From positions 58,627,682 through 58,691,681 of the forward strand of contig NC_134418.1 in the NCBI RefSeq assembly GCF_030867145.1: 64,000 nucleotides of DNA, in the 5' to 3' direction. Positions 1 through 32,852 of the stretch are shown piece by piece. The translations under genes and the position numbers were made by a program. This DNA comes from Opisthocomus hoazin. Its lineage: Eukaryota; Chordata; Aves; Opisthocomiformes; Opisthocomidae. The notes under the pieces are model-generated. The model searched no databases. It was not told the origin of the DNA and was given only the letters and a program-made list of their open reading frames with translations. Position 1 is the first letter of the stretch, and each line of letters starts with the position of its first letter.

Positions 1-3000
1 GGCTTAATTGTCCTTAGAGAAAAGCTGAGATTGTTGTGCTTCCACTTGACTCTGAGAACTGGCACCTTAAGTGGCTTCTGCTGGTGTTTATTGAAAATAT
101 CTACTATTCTGTGGTGGGCAAAATGTTCGAGAGAAAAATGCATTAAGGAAACAAATCACATTTATAATAGAATCCGTAAGGTAATATTGTGATAGCATAA
201 TTTTCATATTATGAAATTACTACTACATTAGCATGATACTACTTTCTAATCTAACTAATGTCCAAGAATTTTACAATGCAACTTTTAAGTTTTGAAAGCA
301 GGTGCTATTGTAATTGTGTAAGTAACTGTAGTGCCTTACTAATAGCATGAATTACTGTTGAATTTTTAAATTCCCTGTGGCTTAGAATGCTATTTATTGT
401 TGCAGATTCTAGCAAATTAATTTGTGAAAAGAATGAAAACAGGAATGTAAAGAAAAATGGCGAGATTTCTAAGAATTGGATCAAGTTCCAATGTGGCAAC
501 TTTGTGCATGGGAGGACAGTAGACACTGGTTTTATTTATTCAAGAAAAATACCATGCTCTGATCTCTCAGCCACAGGTTTAACGTTTTAATTTCTTCTGA
601 CTACTGCTGCTAGGGAGTGTGAAATGTTAGCCATGAGTTGGGTATGAAAAAAAAAAGGTGAAGAAAACCTCAACTCAAGAAAGAATAGGTGTATTCAGTG
701 CTAACTTCCTAGTTATCCCCAGATAAAGTTCAGATACTTTCTCCTTACATTGTATGTTTTTTCCAAGCTGGAACTGTCTTTTAATCTAGTGTTTAGCACT
801 GGTCCACAGTAGTGGTTTCTATAGCTACTATAATACTTGCAGAAATAGCACAAAAAGACACTATGACTATCCACTTGGTTACAGTAAGTCACTGATTTCA
901 ACTGCCCTTATTTAAAGTATAGAAAGTAACAAGTTTCATGACATGAAACTATTGTAAGTAACCTCTGTCAAGTAACAGTAATGATGCACAAGAAAGTACA
1001 CAGTAAATGTAATATTGCAATGATTTTTAAATTACCCATTACATGAATCATCCAGCCCTTCCATCCACATTAGGTAGCTGATCCGGTACGTACTGCTCAT
1101 GAGGATCCAGACTGATCTGATCGCTGGTCGCATACAGACTTGCACAGATTTGGAACTTTATTGGCTTCCAACGAGTTGCTAATTCACAACAGTTTTACTT
1201 AAATCAGCACAAGTATCCTTAGGATTCACTAATATGTTCATAAAAGACCAGATATGTTGCTGATTTGTGGCAGGTTCTGCCTGGTTTGTTGCAATAAACC
1301 AGGCTGCAAAATCCCGAGATTGTCCCGTGGGAGGAAGCGGCAGTGATGGAAAACAGATACATCCTCCCGTACGCTAAAGGACCGACACTAGACAAAGCCG
1401 ACATGCTCTCAGAAGTACACACTGCTAAATGAACAGATGTGAAGTAAAACCACTATCAAAATACTACAAGCCTCTCTCTTATGATGGGAATTCCATGGGA
1501 AAGAAGCTATATATGTGTCAATATATATTCACAGCAGGGGACCACTCACCATTCCTTTTTAAACTGCGTTGACCTTTGATATCAGTGAAGACTGTAGATC
1601 CTTGACCAGGCAACTCAGGGTGTATTAGTTCCCTTAGTACTCTACTCCTTGGTGTAATAGCTGTCACTGAAAGATATTTCCTTCATTTTGGAAGGCAAAG
1701 GTGAGAATGCCATAAGACTAATTCCTGTGACGCAATGTGCATTCCTTGGCAGTGGCTAATTATAGCACAGAAAAACTACTAGCTTCCCATGCTGAGGACA
1801 GAGTACACGATCTCTGCAATGACTGCACTCTGCTCTTAAGTTCTTCCGGTGTCACGATGTCCCCTGACATTGCAGTGAAACAGCATTTTATCATTTCTTC
1901 TCAGGCTGCTGTGTAACAACAGCGCTGTGGAGATTTCTGAGCCTGTCTCCCCTTTTCAAGGTTATGGAGGTCTGGCATTGACAGTAACCCATACCCCTTC
2001 TCTGTCATCTCACAAGAATAAAGAGGAGCAAAAAAACCCCAAAAAAACCAAACCCAAAACACCAGCCTCTTCAGTTTCAGACAACAAATACAGCTATAAC
2101 AGATGGAGATGAAAGTGGGGAAAAAGTGGCTATCTTAATTCCAAGGCAATGACATTGAATAGTACTACAGCAGGTAAGTAAGATTAATGTAGACTCTTTT
2201 ATGCCTATCTTAGTAATGCTTTTTCTTTTCTGTTTTTTCCAGGCACTCCCTGTCCTCTGGATTGCAGGTGAGCTATAGCACAGTGTGCTTCCAGATCTAG
2301 GTAGTTGGCTGTTCCCTAGAAGATGTGTAAGTTAATTCCTCACTGACTTTTCAAGATATTGCCAGAATTTTATATAAATTCTGTACTTCACCCCCGTACA
2401 AGGAGCTGTAAGGTCTGTAAATATATATATATTTTTAAAACGGTTTCTTTTTTCCCTTTGAATCAACACAAAAAGTAGGATATAAACATATCACCTCAAA
2501 GTTTACAAAACTTACTTTACAGGAAATGTAAGCCTAATGACTGTGAAAGGTAAAAAGTAACTGAAAAATAAATACATGGTAACTAAGAGGCATTCATCTT
2601 GAACAACATGCTAGGAGAGTGTTGTTGGAAACTAGGAAAAGATGCTAGTGCCCCTTTTTTTTAGAGCAGAAAGTCTTTCCTTGAAAATTAGTCTTGTCAT
2701 AGGTGTCTATAGTTAGTTTATTAAGATACTTGAGAACATTTTAAACTGCTTCCCCAACAGGAATTAAATTATTTTTATTCAGGTTTTTTTTACACTTTTA
2801 TGTGAGTTATTTTGACAGCTTCAGGGTTAGAAATGTTACAATTATTCAGAAAATGGGTATGGTAGAAATGGGTGCCACACACAGTCCCTCACATGTCCAA
2901 AACAGTCTGAGACTGTCAAATGTCCTGAATGATGTAAGAGTAAGCGTATCATTTAGTTTTGAAGTACCTGAGTCCTCCATGCCTCACTGCAGCAGTGTTT

Positions 3001-6000
3001 ATTTTTCTAATATGGGAGCTAAACAGAGATCATAAAATCATTTAACATAGTCCACTAAATAGTCAAAACAACTAAGAAATTATCTTTTTCCATGTTAACT
3101 TGAATTTAAGTCACTAAGACTGTAAAAATTATTTTCTTGGATCCTACTACCAACCCCTTAAGCCAGTATTTTTCAGTGATTTTTTTTTTAAGATGACGTC
3201 CCATTATCCAAAGGAAAAATTAATTGTCTTTATAGAAACAAATTAACATCTATTGCTTGTAAAAGTGACAAATCTATGTTATATTTCTTGTAAGGCTGAA
3301 AAACATGCTTGACCTTGAAAAATAAAAGTCGCCAAGAGTGCAGAAGCTAGGTTGGCTTTGCTTTATAATTTGCAAAATTTTCAACAACTTGCCAACACCT
3401 GACCATGTTTCATGACTACTGTGTGTGTCACAACCCACCCTCTCAGAAATGCTGCCCTGATCCATCCCCCTAACCATAATGGTGAACAGTGTAATGAGTG
3501 GCTAATTTCAGTATTGGTGATTTCGAGTCATCACAGTATTTCTTGAATTACAGTGTGACAGCAAACAAGAATAATATTCCTTCCTTCTAAGAGATACATT
3601 TTGCTGTAATTACCTGGATGTCTGAGGTCTAAGCAAGCTCTTGGACATCTTATGGTTAACTGGGACATACCAAAAACTGAAAACATCAGCCAAATCTTTA
3701 AAGATGACGTTGCTCCAATGGACAAAAAGAAAAGTGAAATGACTCCTAGTACCACATGATAGTTGGCTAGTTAAATCTGTTGTCTAAATACATAGCATAC
3801 ACTCCTGTTAGCTCAAAGACAAAACAAACAAAAAAAGCCCTGAAGTATTTCTGTGGACTTTCTTATTTACTTAAATCATTATTTTAAATTAAGTCAATAC
3901 AGCATCAAACAATTAAAACACTGCAATCTACAAGACTATGTAATAATTTCCCCAGGGAAACATAGCATTATTTTGTATAAAACAGAAGGGGGAGGGGAGA
4001 GAATGTTGTACAAGGGAAAAAAGCCTCTAAATGAAGAGAGACAGAAAGTCAACCTGCTACCTCTGCTGAAGTGTAATGTTTATTTAGGTACGAATATCTG
4101 AAGGATTCACCGGCAGAACTGCCTGAGCGGAATGGGGAATGACCAAGAAAGGTAGTTTGCTGCAGTCCATTTGGGAAGTCAATGGTACTAGGGCTCCTAA
4201 CTCAGAGGGTCCCTGCCCCAGGTCTTCTGGAAACACTGGCTGATCTCTGTGTGGAAACATCCTGAGATAAAAAGCAGTTTATACTTCAGTATATACACCA
4301 TCAGTGTCCTGATTATCTCAAGCTACCTAATTCCCTGTAACTCTAATCAAACAATTAAAAATGTACTTAGCATGTCGCAAGCCAGGTGAATGGAAGCCTA
4401 CATGTTGCGAAGTCTGAACACCTTTGCCTATAGTAGGGAGCCTATGAAATATGTTAGCTAGCCTCTTTGAACAGTTAACTTTAATCCTTCACATTTTATC
4501 TGCATTAGCAGCTTTTACAGTGTATTAAGTACAGTAGTCAAATAATTTGTTAAACCCAGACACTCCTCAAAGGTTGTGGTTTGCTTAGTACATTTGCATC
4601 CTGGAGCAGCAACCAAATCAGGATGGTCCAAACCTGACTAGTAATCAATTACGTCAAAGTCATAAAAAATAGACATATCTTGACAGTGCTTCAGAGAGTC
4701 CTCTGATGTCTGCTTTAGTAAACACGGTAGGCCAAGTTAAGTATTGCTGAAAACTGCTCTAAGAGGTTGGTCATTTTCGGTAACAATGTAACTCCTACAG
4801 ATTTAGCATGCAGTCTGAAGACAGCCTGAGGGGTCAAAAAACAGGTAGAACAAGGAAAAGCAACCACCTCCAAAGGGATGGGGTAAAGTAGGTCACCATT
4901 AAACACCTTTTTTGAAGAGATGTCCAACTGATGTATCCTGGCCTACTGAAGTTGCTAAAACTCTGATTGCTCCAGAGAGGGGTTTCTGCTGAATTCAGCC
5001 TGTGTTACCTTATTTTAGCAACTATGACTAATTGCTCAGCCCTTTGCACCCCTATTTTAAGATGCTGTTTTGACATATATATATATATTATCTATGTTTA
5101 TTCAGGAATGTAAAGAATTCATACGAAAGAAGAAAACAAAGGTTAGTTAGTAACTGCATGACAACAAAACTTTTTGTTTTTCAAAATTGGCATCGTAATT
5201 ACGGCTGTGCACGTGCTCATCTGAGTTTCAGGCTTCAATATCCATAGGGATGAATCAGCACAGAAAATGAATGTTCTTGTTGACACAAACTGATGCTGAC
5301 TTGAAAGGAGTACCTTTTTCATTTAGATCAAATGGTATTTTTGCTAGAAAAAAATGAATACTCTGTATGAATACTAATAAATATCCTGTAGCAATTTTCA
5401 GAGATTTCATTGTTTAGGTCTGTGAAAATCACATAATTAATTTTGTGTTGTCAAAACTTTCATCTTGTAAAATAGCTCTCACTTTCTGTAAGGATTTCAA
5501 GAGAAGAGAAAAGTCATTAACTGAAAGAAAACTATCTTGTCACTACAAGGCTAAAAAAAGTGCTAAACAATCAAGTGCTAAACAAACTCCTGAACACCGG
5601 AAGATTTTATGCCGAACTTTGGTCTGCTGATCTCAGTGTAAGTTACTGAAATATTTTATATTCTTGTGAATCCCACACGACCTCGTACAAGCCATGAAAC
5701 CTTAGCATGCCATTATTCAACAAAGCACTCGGGCTTTTCACTGGGACTTGTATGTGGACTTAAAAAGTTAGACCTTACAACTCCCTACACTGAGCAGCAA
5801 CAACTTAAATGGATAATGTAGGAACTCAGTGTTTTGCCCCATGACCTAGCAATAAGACAAAAAGAACGACTATACAAAGGAAAGGTGGAATAGCTGGGAA
5901 ATTGTTTCAGTTAGAATGTCAGAGAAGCTGTCGAAGAAATAATGGGAGATGAAGAACTGCCAAGCTGGAATATGAGACCAAAAGTTACCTTTTACCTAAT

Positions 6001-8800
6001 ATTCCTTAGAAAGCTAACTGCTGCCTAACACATTGACCTTGGGCTGGACTCTGGATGTGAAAGGGTTTTGCTGCCTCTTCTTCCTAACAGGAGGAGACAT
6101 AATGGTAACAGATGTAACAGCCAGGGAACTGAGCAGGCAGCACAAAGGCTGTAACTATGACCTTGCCGTGCTTCTTGAAGGGGAGAAGCCCCCAGCTACA
6201 CAAGAAGGGCTGCTGGTCTTTGGTATTTAAAACACGGATCAGGTGGAACCCACTGGCATCCCCAAGCCTGTTTTTCTTCCAGTGTCATGTAATCACACTG
6301 GGGTTGGCAAATGCAGCCTTTTTATTTGTTGTGTTAAAAAAAGCCGATGGAACAATCTTATTTCATCAGCTTTCTTCTGTGATCTTATTCTTTGTGGTCT
6401 CCACTGAATCACAAGGGTCCCTGATAAGGTGAGTTTTGCTCAGATTAAAGAGGGATTTGACTGCAAGCTTGCTTTATGATAATTAAAGGAAAAACAAGTT
6501 GGACAGGACACTGAAGAGAAAATTGAGGCCTGGTAGTACATGCAAACAGGGAGAAGCTGGTGTGTTCATCTTCTTAGTGCTTTGTTTTCCAGCAGCAGAA
6601 GCTGTTGTGTTTCGTCTCCTTCAGACAGGAACTACTAATGATGTACCAGATGGACTAATAAGAAGAATGTCTTGCTTTTTGTTGAAGTAGTGTTTTCTTT
6701 CTTTCTTAGAAAGGAAGATCTTTTTGGAAACATTTGGCATTTTGTTTCCCCCTTTCCTCTCAGATACATGAAGCATCCTGTGTGGAATGCTGCTTGGTGT
6801 CCAGGGTGCTCAGTTGCTCCATCTGTTTTGAAGACAGGTAGAATAGCATGCTCAAAAGGTAAAAATGGCTAGTCTCAGGAAAGCAGAAGTGAAAAAACGA
6901 CACTGATGTGCAAGCAAGCGACACTAACCTTTAAACTAAGGCTGGGCTGCTTTTCCCTCCAGTCCCCTCTATGCTGAGGGGAAGCACTACAACAACGTAT
7001 CAAGGCAATCTCTATTCATATTTGCGCTGCTAGACCACCACAAAGCACCTGAAACAGAGTGGCAAATTCAGCCTTTGAAGGGTATTGCCCACTTGGCTGC
7101 ACAGGGCTCTCCAATGCCATACTTGAAAAAGCAAACAAAGTTCAAAGATGGAGTTCAAGCGAGCTGGTCTCTTCTCAGTATTTTTGTGCAAACTGTTTAT
7201 TGCCGTGCCACATCTACGGAGCTATTTTTCATAATAAACCTCTGAAAATCTAATCCAACTCCCCTACCGTACAAGGATTAGACATGGTAATACCGCCTTT
7301 CACCCACTTCTGAGGATCAGCTTCAAAAACCAAATTAAAATGAAGCAAACCCAAACAGACTGGGCAGTTCCACAAGTTACAACGCCCATATTCAGTAACC
7401 ATCATCTGTGCCTCTTGTCGCTACAGGAGGCATCTGTGCAAGCAGCATTATAGTACACCTGCTGCGTATGGTAAAGGTGAGAAACTGTTTGTATGGCACA
7501 TCAATATATTAAGGTTACGTGGCCTTACCTGCCCGAGTATTCCTACTGAAGTAAAAAAACCCATTTATTTCCAGATGCTGAGGGGAAAATAAATTGTGAG
7601 CTAAAATCGTGTGAGGAAAAAAAGATGACGGTGAGAAGTGTAACGCTCTCCAAGCAGGACTGTGTGCTGTGACTTGCAGAAATGGCCACAGGACTGTGAG
7701 CACGCATCTTGGTTTTCATTCCTACACAAGTCATTATTTTTTATTCTTTTTCCCAAGTGTATTTAAATTGATGTATTTGTTTAAAAAAAGATGACCCGTG
7801 AGTGTAATAAAGCATTTATCTAAACAGGTATACTAAAACAAAATACGCAAACCTGTTCCTGAGTAATGGCTGCAAACAAGAACTATCCAATACATTTTGA
7901 ATTCTATTTGGGGTCAAATGCTGATAGAGTTATTGATTTTAACATGGAACTGTTGAAAGGCAGGCAAACAAAACTTGAATTTACCAGATTAACAATTCCA
8001 GTTGTCTTAAATTAGCAGGGAAAATTATGAAAATACGCACTGTCAGCAGTACGTTTGTGCCGTTCTTCATTCCTTTCGTTATACAACAAAATGTGAATCG
8101 CAAGCCAGATCAAAACTCTTAATATAAGGTGATACTAGAGATCATTAATCTCAAATAATAATTAAAAATGTAGAACTAGAATACTGTTAAGTACCTAAAT
8201 CTCCCGAGATGACAAACAGTAACGGAAAAGTTCAGGAGGTCTGTAAGCAGTTTACAAGGCAGAGGAAGATGTCTGTGATGGACAGACAGACAGACACGCT
8301 GGTGATTTGGAGCAGCTGAACAGCACCCGTAATCCAAAGCAGGCAAGGAACAGCAGCAAGGTGGTTTTCAGCAACATCCTTGATGAAGATGGTAAGAACA
8401 TTAATGAAACAGTTTGGGACTACACTTCCTGAACATGCTGTTGAGTACAATTAAAATAATAAACAGAAAATGAAGACCATGCAAGGAAGCTGCTGGGAAT
8501 GGTTTAGGCGATCGCTGAAAGGTAACTGGACTTTCCAAGGCATTCTTTTTTCTCTAGCCCGTACATGACACGAATGCTAAAAAACTACGGCAGTCCTACT
8601 ACAGTACCATTTTTAAAATAAAAAAAGAGCATTGCTCCCTTCATTCACCGCTGGCTGTTCTCAAGCTTCAAACTGAAAACTCCGTTACACCATCAGGTTT
8701 TCGAATATGCCGCCTTCTCCAGAGAAGTAATTATGAGCATATTAGATAGCAAGAAAACCGGCAGCAGTGCGGTAACGGCACCATCACGAAGGCCAGCAAT
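1..8800. other. Upstream DNA without a recognised gene
   Basis: AT-rich DNA before the UBE2D3 CpG island. No protein family is recognised in any frame on either strand, and the open frames here are of a length expected by chance. Several splice-like intervals exist on both strands (for example minus 1550-1666; plus 1905-2172 with a strong acceptor and a GTAAGT donor). They could belong to an unrecognised minus-strand gene, to upstream noncoding exons of UBE2D3 or to nothing. A search for CISD2, the mammalian head-to-head neighbour of UBE2D3, including its CDGSH motif on the minus strand, found nothing. Confidence 0.6.
8281..8296. repeat. (GACA)4 microsatellite
   Basis: Four tandem GACA units in AT-rich upstream DNA. 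Short, with no sign of function. Confidence 0.8.
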
Positions 8801-9236
8801 GGGTTTAGCTAATCGGGTACCCGCGCTCCCCGGGCAGCGAACGCCGTGTCCGCTGGCGGGACGCAGGCCCTCGTACCCCGGGCAGCCTGCCCGCCCGGCC
8901 CCGCTGCTCCTTCCCGGCGGCAGGGCTCGCGTGTCACCGCGGCCAAACGGAGCCCAGCCCGGAGCCGCCGGCCGACCGGCGCGGCGCAGGAGGAGCAGCT
9001 CCCCCGGAGCTGGAAGCGTCGCGGAACCGACCGCCGCCAGTTACGACGCCATCCGATGGCCCCGGCCCGGCCGCCCGCCACGCAGCCACAGGGCACCCGG
9101 CCGGACGAGGGAACGGCGGCCGAGCATGGGGGCGGGCGATGCCGGTCCGCCGGTGACAAGACAGCTGGGAGGGTCGGTGAACGCGCGGAGGGATACCGCG
9201 CCGCCGCGTCAGCGCACAGATGTAGACCCGGCCACC

Positions 9237-9252
9237 GCCGCCATTTCGCGGG
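9237..9252. promoter_or_regulatory. YY1-like and E2F-like site cluster
   Basis: GCCGCCATTT (reverse complement of the YY1 core AAATGGCGGC) overlaps TTTCGCGGG, close to the E2F consensus. Both are common in CpG-island promoters. Motif match only. Confidence 0.4.
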
Positions 9253-9383
9253 AGGGCGGCGGCCGGGCGGGGGTTTGTCGTCAGCGGTGCGCGCCGCCGC
9301 GGGCCTGCGCCCGCCGCGCCACTGCCGGGCAGCGCTGCTCGGGCGGGGCCGGCGGGAAGCGGTGCGGCGGCACCGCGGGGCGC

Positions 9384-9423
9384 TGCCCTGCCCTGCCCTG
9401 GCCTGGTCTGGTCTGGCCTGGCC
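9384..9423. repeat. Imperfect CCTGC/CCTGG pentanucleotide repeat
   Basis: About eight degenerate five-base units (CCTGC, CCTGG, TCTGG) in tandem inside the CpG island upstream of UBE2D3. Likely length-variable. Confidence 0.7.
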
Positions 9424-9967
9424 AGTGAGCCCGCGGGCAGCTCCAGCACCTCCCTCCCCGCGAGCCGGCGCGGCCGCTCGCGAGATCGTCCCCCGGCTTC
9501 AGCGGGGCGGGGCCACAGCACGCACGCGCAGCGCCTGAGCCCCGCGGCCCTTGTCCCGCCCCTTTTCCTCATCGCCCTCGGGGCGGGGCGCTGGCGCCGG
9601 CCGTGTCTCTCGCCCCGCCCCTCCCCGCCTCGCCCTCCCGCCGCATCTGGGCCCGGCCAGCGGCGGTGCGGGGCTGTCTCGGCCTTTCTCTCGGGCGGGC
9701 CGCGCCTCTCGGCTTCCCCCCGCCCCTACCCCACACACTCTTCCTCCGTCCGGCGGTGACGGGAGGCGGCGAAGCGGCGCGGCGCGGCGGGCGGAGCGCT
9801 CCCCCGGCAGCCTCCCCGGCGCACGGCCCCGCTGCCCGCAGGCAGGCAGGGCTCTGGGCGGCCGCCGCGCTCCGGTCGGGCGCCCCCCCCGGCTGTTTCC
9901 GGAGGAAGAAGCGCAGCTGCCCCCTCCCCCCTCTCCGCCTTCCTCCCCCTCCTCCTCCTCGCTTGCT

Positions 9968-9987
9968 CCCTCCCTCCCGGCCCCCCC
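9968..9987 (-). promoter_or_regulatory. G-quadruplex motif on the minus strand
   Basis: On the + strand, runs of 3, 3, 3 and 7 C are separated by one or two bases. On the minus strand this is four G-tracts with 1-2 nt loops, satisfying the standard G3+N1-7 rule. It lies at the end of a polypyrimidine-rich tract (about 9918-9990), about 70 bp before the UBE2D3 start codon. Confidence 0.6.
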
Positions 9988-10056
9988 TCGGTGCGAGCGG
10001 AGCGCGGAGTCACCGCGGCGCGCAGACGGGCCCGGCGGCGGCGGCACTCGCACACA

Positions 10057-31115
<21,059 letters not shown>

Positions 31116-31153
31116 TGCTACCTTAAAGTCAGAATAACCTGCATTATAGCTGG

Positions 31154-31159
31154 AATAAA
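31154..31159 (+). terminator. AATAAA just after the UBE2D3 stop
   Basis: Hexamer 39 bases after the stop codon. A T-rich segment follows (TTCCTTTTTTG), so very early cleavage is possible but unusual. Confidence 0.35.
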
Positions 31160-31678
31160 CTTTAAATTACTGTTCCTTTTTTGATTTTCTTATCCGGCTG
31201 CTCCCCTATCAGACCTCATCTTTTTTATTTTTTTTTGTTTACCTCCTTCCATTCATGCACATGCTCATCTGAGAAGACTTTAGTTCTTCCAGCTTTGGAC
31301 AATAACTGCTTTTAGAATCTGTAAAGTAGTTACACAAGAACAATTGCCCAAGATTCAGAATTTTTTTTAATGGAGCATGTGTATTATGTGGCCAATGTCT
31401 TCATTCTAACTTGGTTATGAGATTAAAAACAAACATTCCTCACTGCTCTAACAGATACTGAAGATATCACCTGAAGGGGGGAGGGGAGATGGATGTTCAG
31501 TTTTCTGCCATCAAAGAAGTAACATTGCTGTAGCAACATCCATCTTGTTCCAAACCTTCCAGTGTTAGAGAACTGAGGTTTTATTATATGCTTTTGCTCA
31601 TAACTGATGTGTCTGGAGAATTGGTACTGAATCTATAGCATCAGCAGAACAGAAAATGTGATGTATCTTATGCATGTC

Positions 31679-31684
31679 AATAAA
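31679..31684 (+). terminator. UBE2D3 polyadenylation signal, proximal
   Basis: AATAAA followed about 15 bases later by the GT-rich GTTCTTGTTTT. A good proximal cleavage candidate giving a 3'UTR near 0.6 kb. Confidence 0.6.
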
Positions 31685-31849
31685 GGAATGACCAGTTCTT
31701 GTTTTACAGAGAATGGAAATTGGAAGTCAAACATCCCTTGTATTCCAAAATAGGGTCTAAGAACATTTTTGTAATTCATTTAAATTTTGTTAGGAGGCTT
31801 GGAGCTATTAGTTAATCTGTCTTCCAAAACACTGTTTAATATAGCACTG

Positions 31850-31855
31850 AATAAA
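31850..31855 (+). terminator. UBE2D3 polyadenylation signal, candidate
   Basis: Canonical AATAAA; the downstream GT-rich element is weaker than at 31679. Confidence 0.4.
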
Positions 31856-31921
31856 TGATGCAAGTTGTCAATGGATGAGTGATCAACTAATAGCTCTACT
31901 AGTAATTGATTTATTTTCTTC

Positions 31922-31927
31922 AATAAA
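31922..31927 (+). terminator. UBE2D3 polyadenylation signal, candidate
   Basis: AATAAA in a TTCAATAAAGTTG context, 72 bases after the previous hexamer. Confidence 0.45.
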
Positions 31928-32539
31928 GTTGCATAAACCAATGAGTTAGCTGCCTGGATTAATCAATATGGGAAACAAAATCTTTTGTAAAAGCAAAGCT
32001 GGTTTTTGTATATACTGTTGGGATTTGCCTCATTGTTTAACATCAAATAATGATGTAAAGTTCTATAGAGTGAATCTTTTGCAATTTTCAGTTATAATGC
32101 TCAGTCTGTTGCAGGTTGACACATTGTTCGGCCTGATGTATGCAGAATTAATAAGCTAACAGAGTAGTGTAGCCTTAGCGGTGTGCTACACGTGGTGCTG
32201 GGAGCCCAGCGTTCAAGGATGGACTTGGGACCCAGCAGACCTGAAGTGGTGTATTGCGGAGATAACTTCCTGATGCACCTGCGTTTGCTGGCTGAGAACC
32301 TTTTTCTTCACCTTGTACGCTTGACAGCTGAAAGATCTTAATGTGGGAGTAATGATGAGGCAAAAAAATATAAAATAAAGTACTGTTTTGATGTGGGAAT
32401 TGTCATGAGGCTGTGTTGAAGTGACTTTATGTGGGATGTTCGTTACCATTGAAAAGGACTTGTTCAGCCATGCTGCCATTTACATTGATGACTATTTTAA
32501 TGCAACAGACACTTTCCTCATGTCAGGTGACTAAACGTG

Positions 32540-32545
32540 AATAAA
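32540..32545 (+). terminator. UBE2D3 polyadenylation signal, candidate
   Basis: AATAAA followed by the T/GT-rich GGATTTTTGTTCT. Confidence 0.55.
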
Positions 32546-32846
32546 GACTCATTGCTATTGGATTTTTGTTCTACAAGAAACATTGTCTTGTGCCATTAGT
32601 TTCTTTGCAGCAACAAGGGCATTATTAAACATCCAGCTCTCCTCCTTCCTGCCCTCTTCCTTCATATTTTTCCTTGTTTGATTTTTTTGGTCTCCATTCT
32701 TAACATCCATAGCTTCATTTTCTCTAGTCTTGTACTATCCCTTTATTGTGCATCTGTGACTTCGCACTGGCACCACTTTTGCACTGCTTATAGTTATGTA
32801 CATTCTGATTCCTTGTCCGCACATGGATGTGGAAAGCTAGATGTAA

Positions 32847-32852
32847 AATAAA
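32847..32852 (+). terminator. UBE2D3 polyadenylation signal, distal
   Basis: Overlapping A-rich AATAAA with a GT-rich downstream element near 32898. Taken as the distal end of the gene. Confidence 0.6.

Noticed and set aside
6033-7253. Cluster of plus-strand open frames of 60-90 codons, and a minus-strand frame at about 7262-7423, that might be a gene or an old retroelement
   Set aside because: No motif of reverse transcriptase, integrase, transposase or any cellular family was recognised, frames overlap in conflict, and both strands are partly open. Kept only as background.
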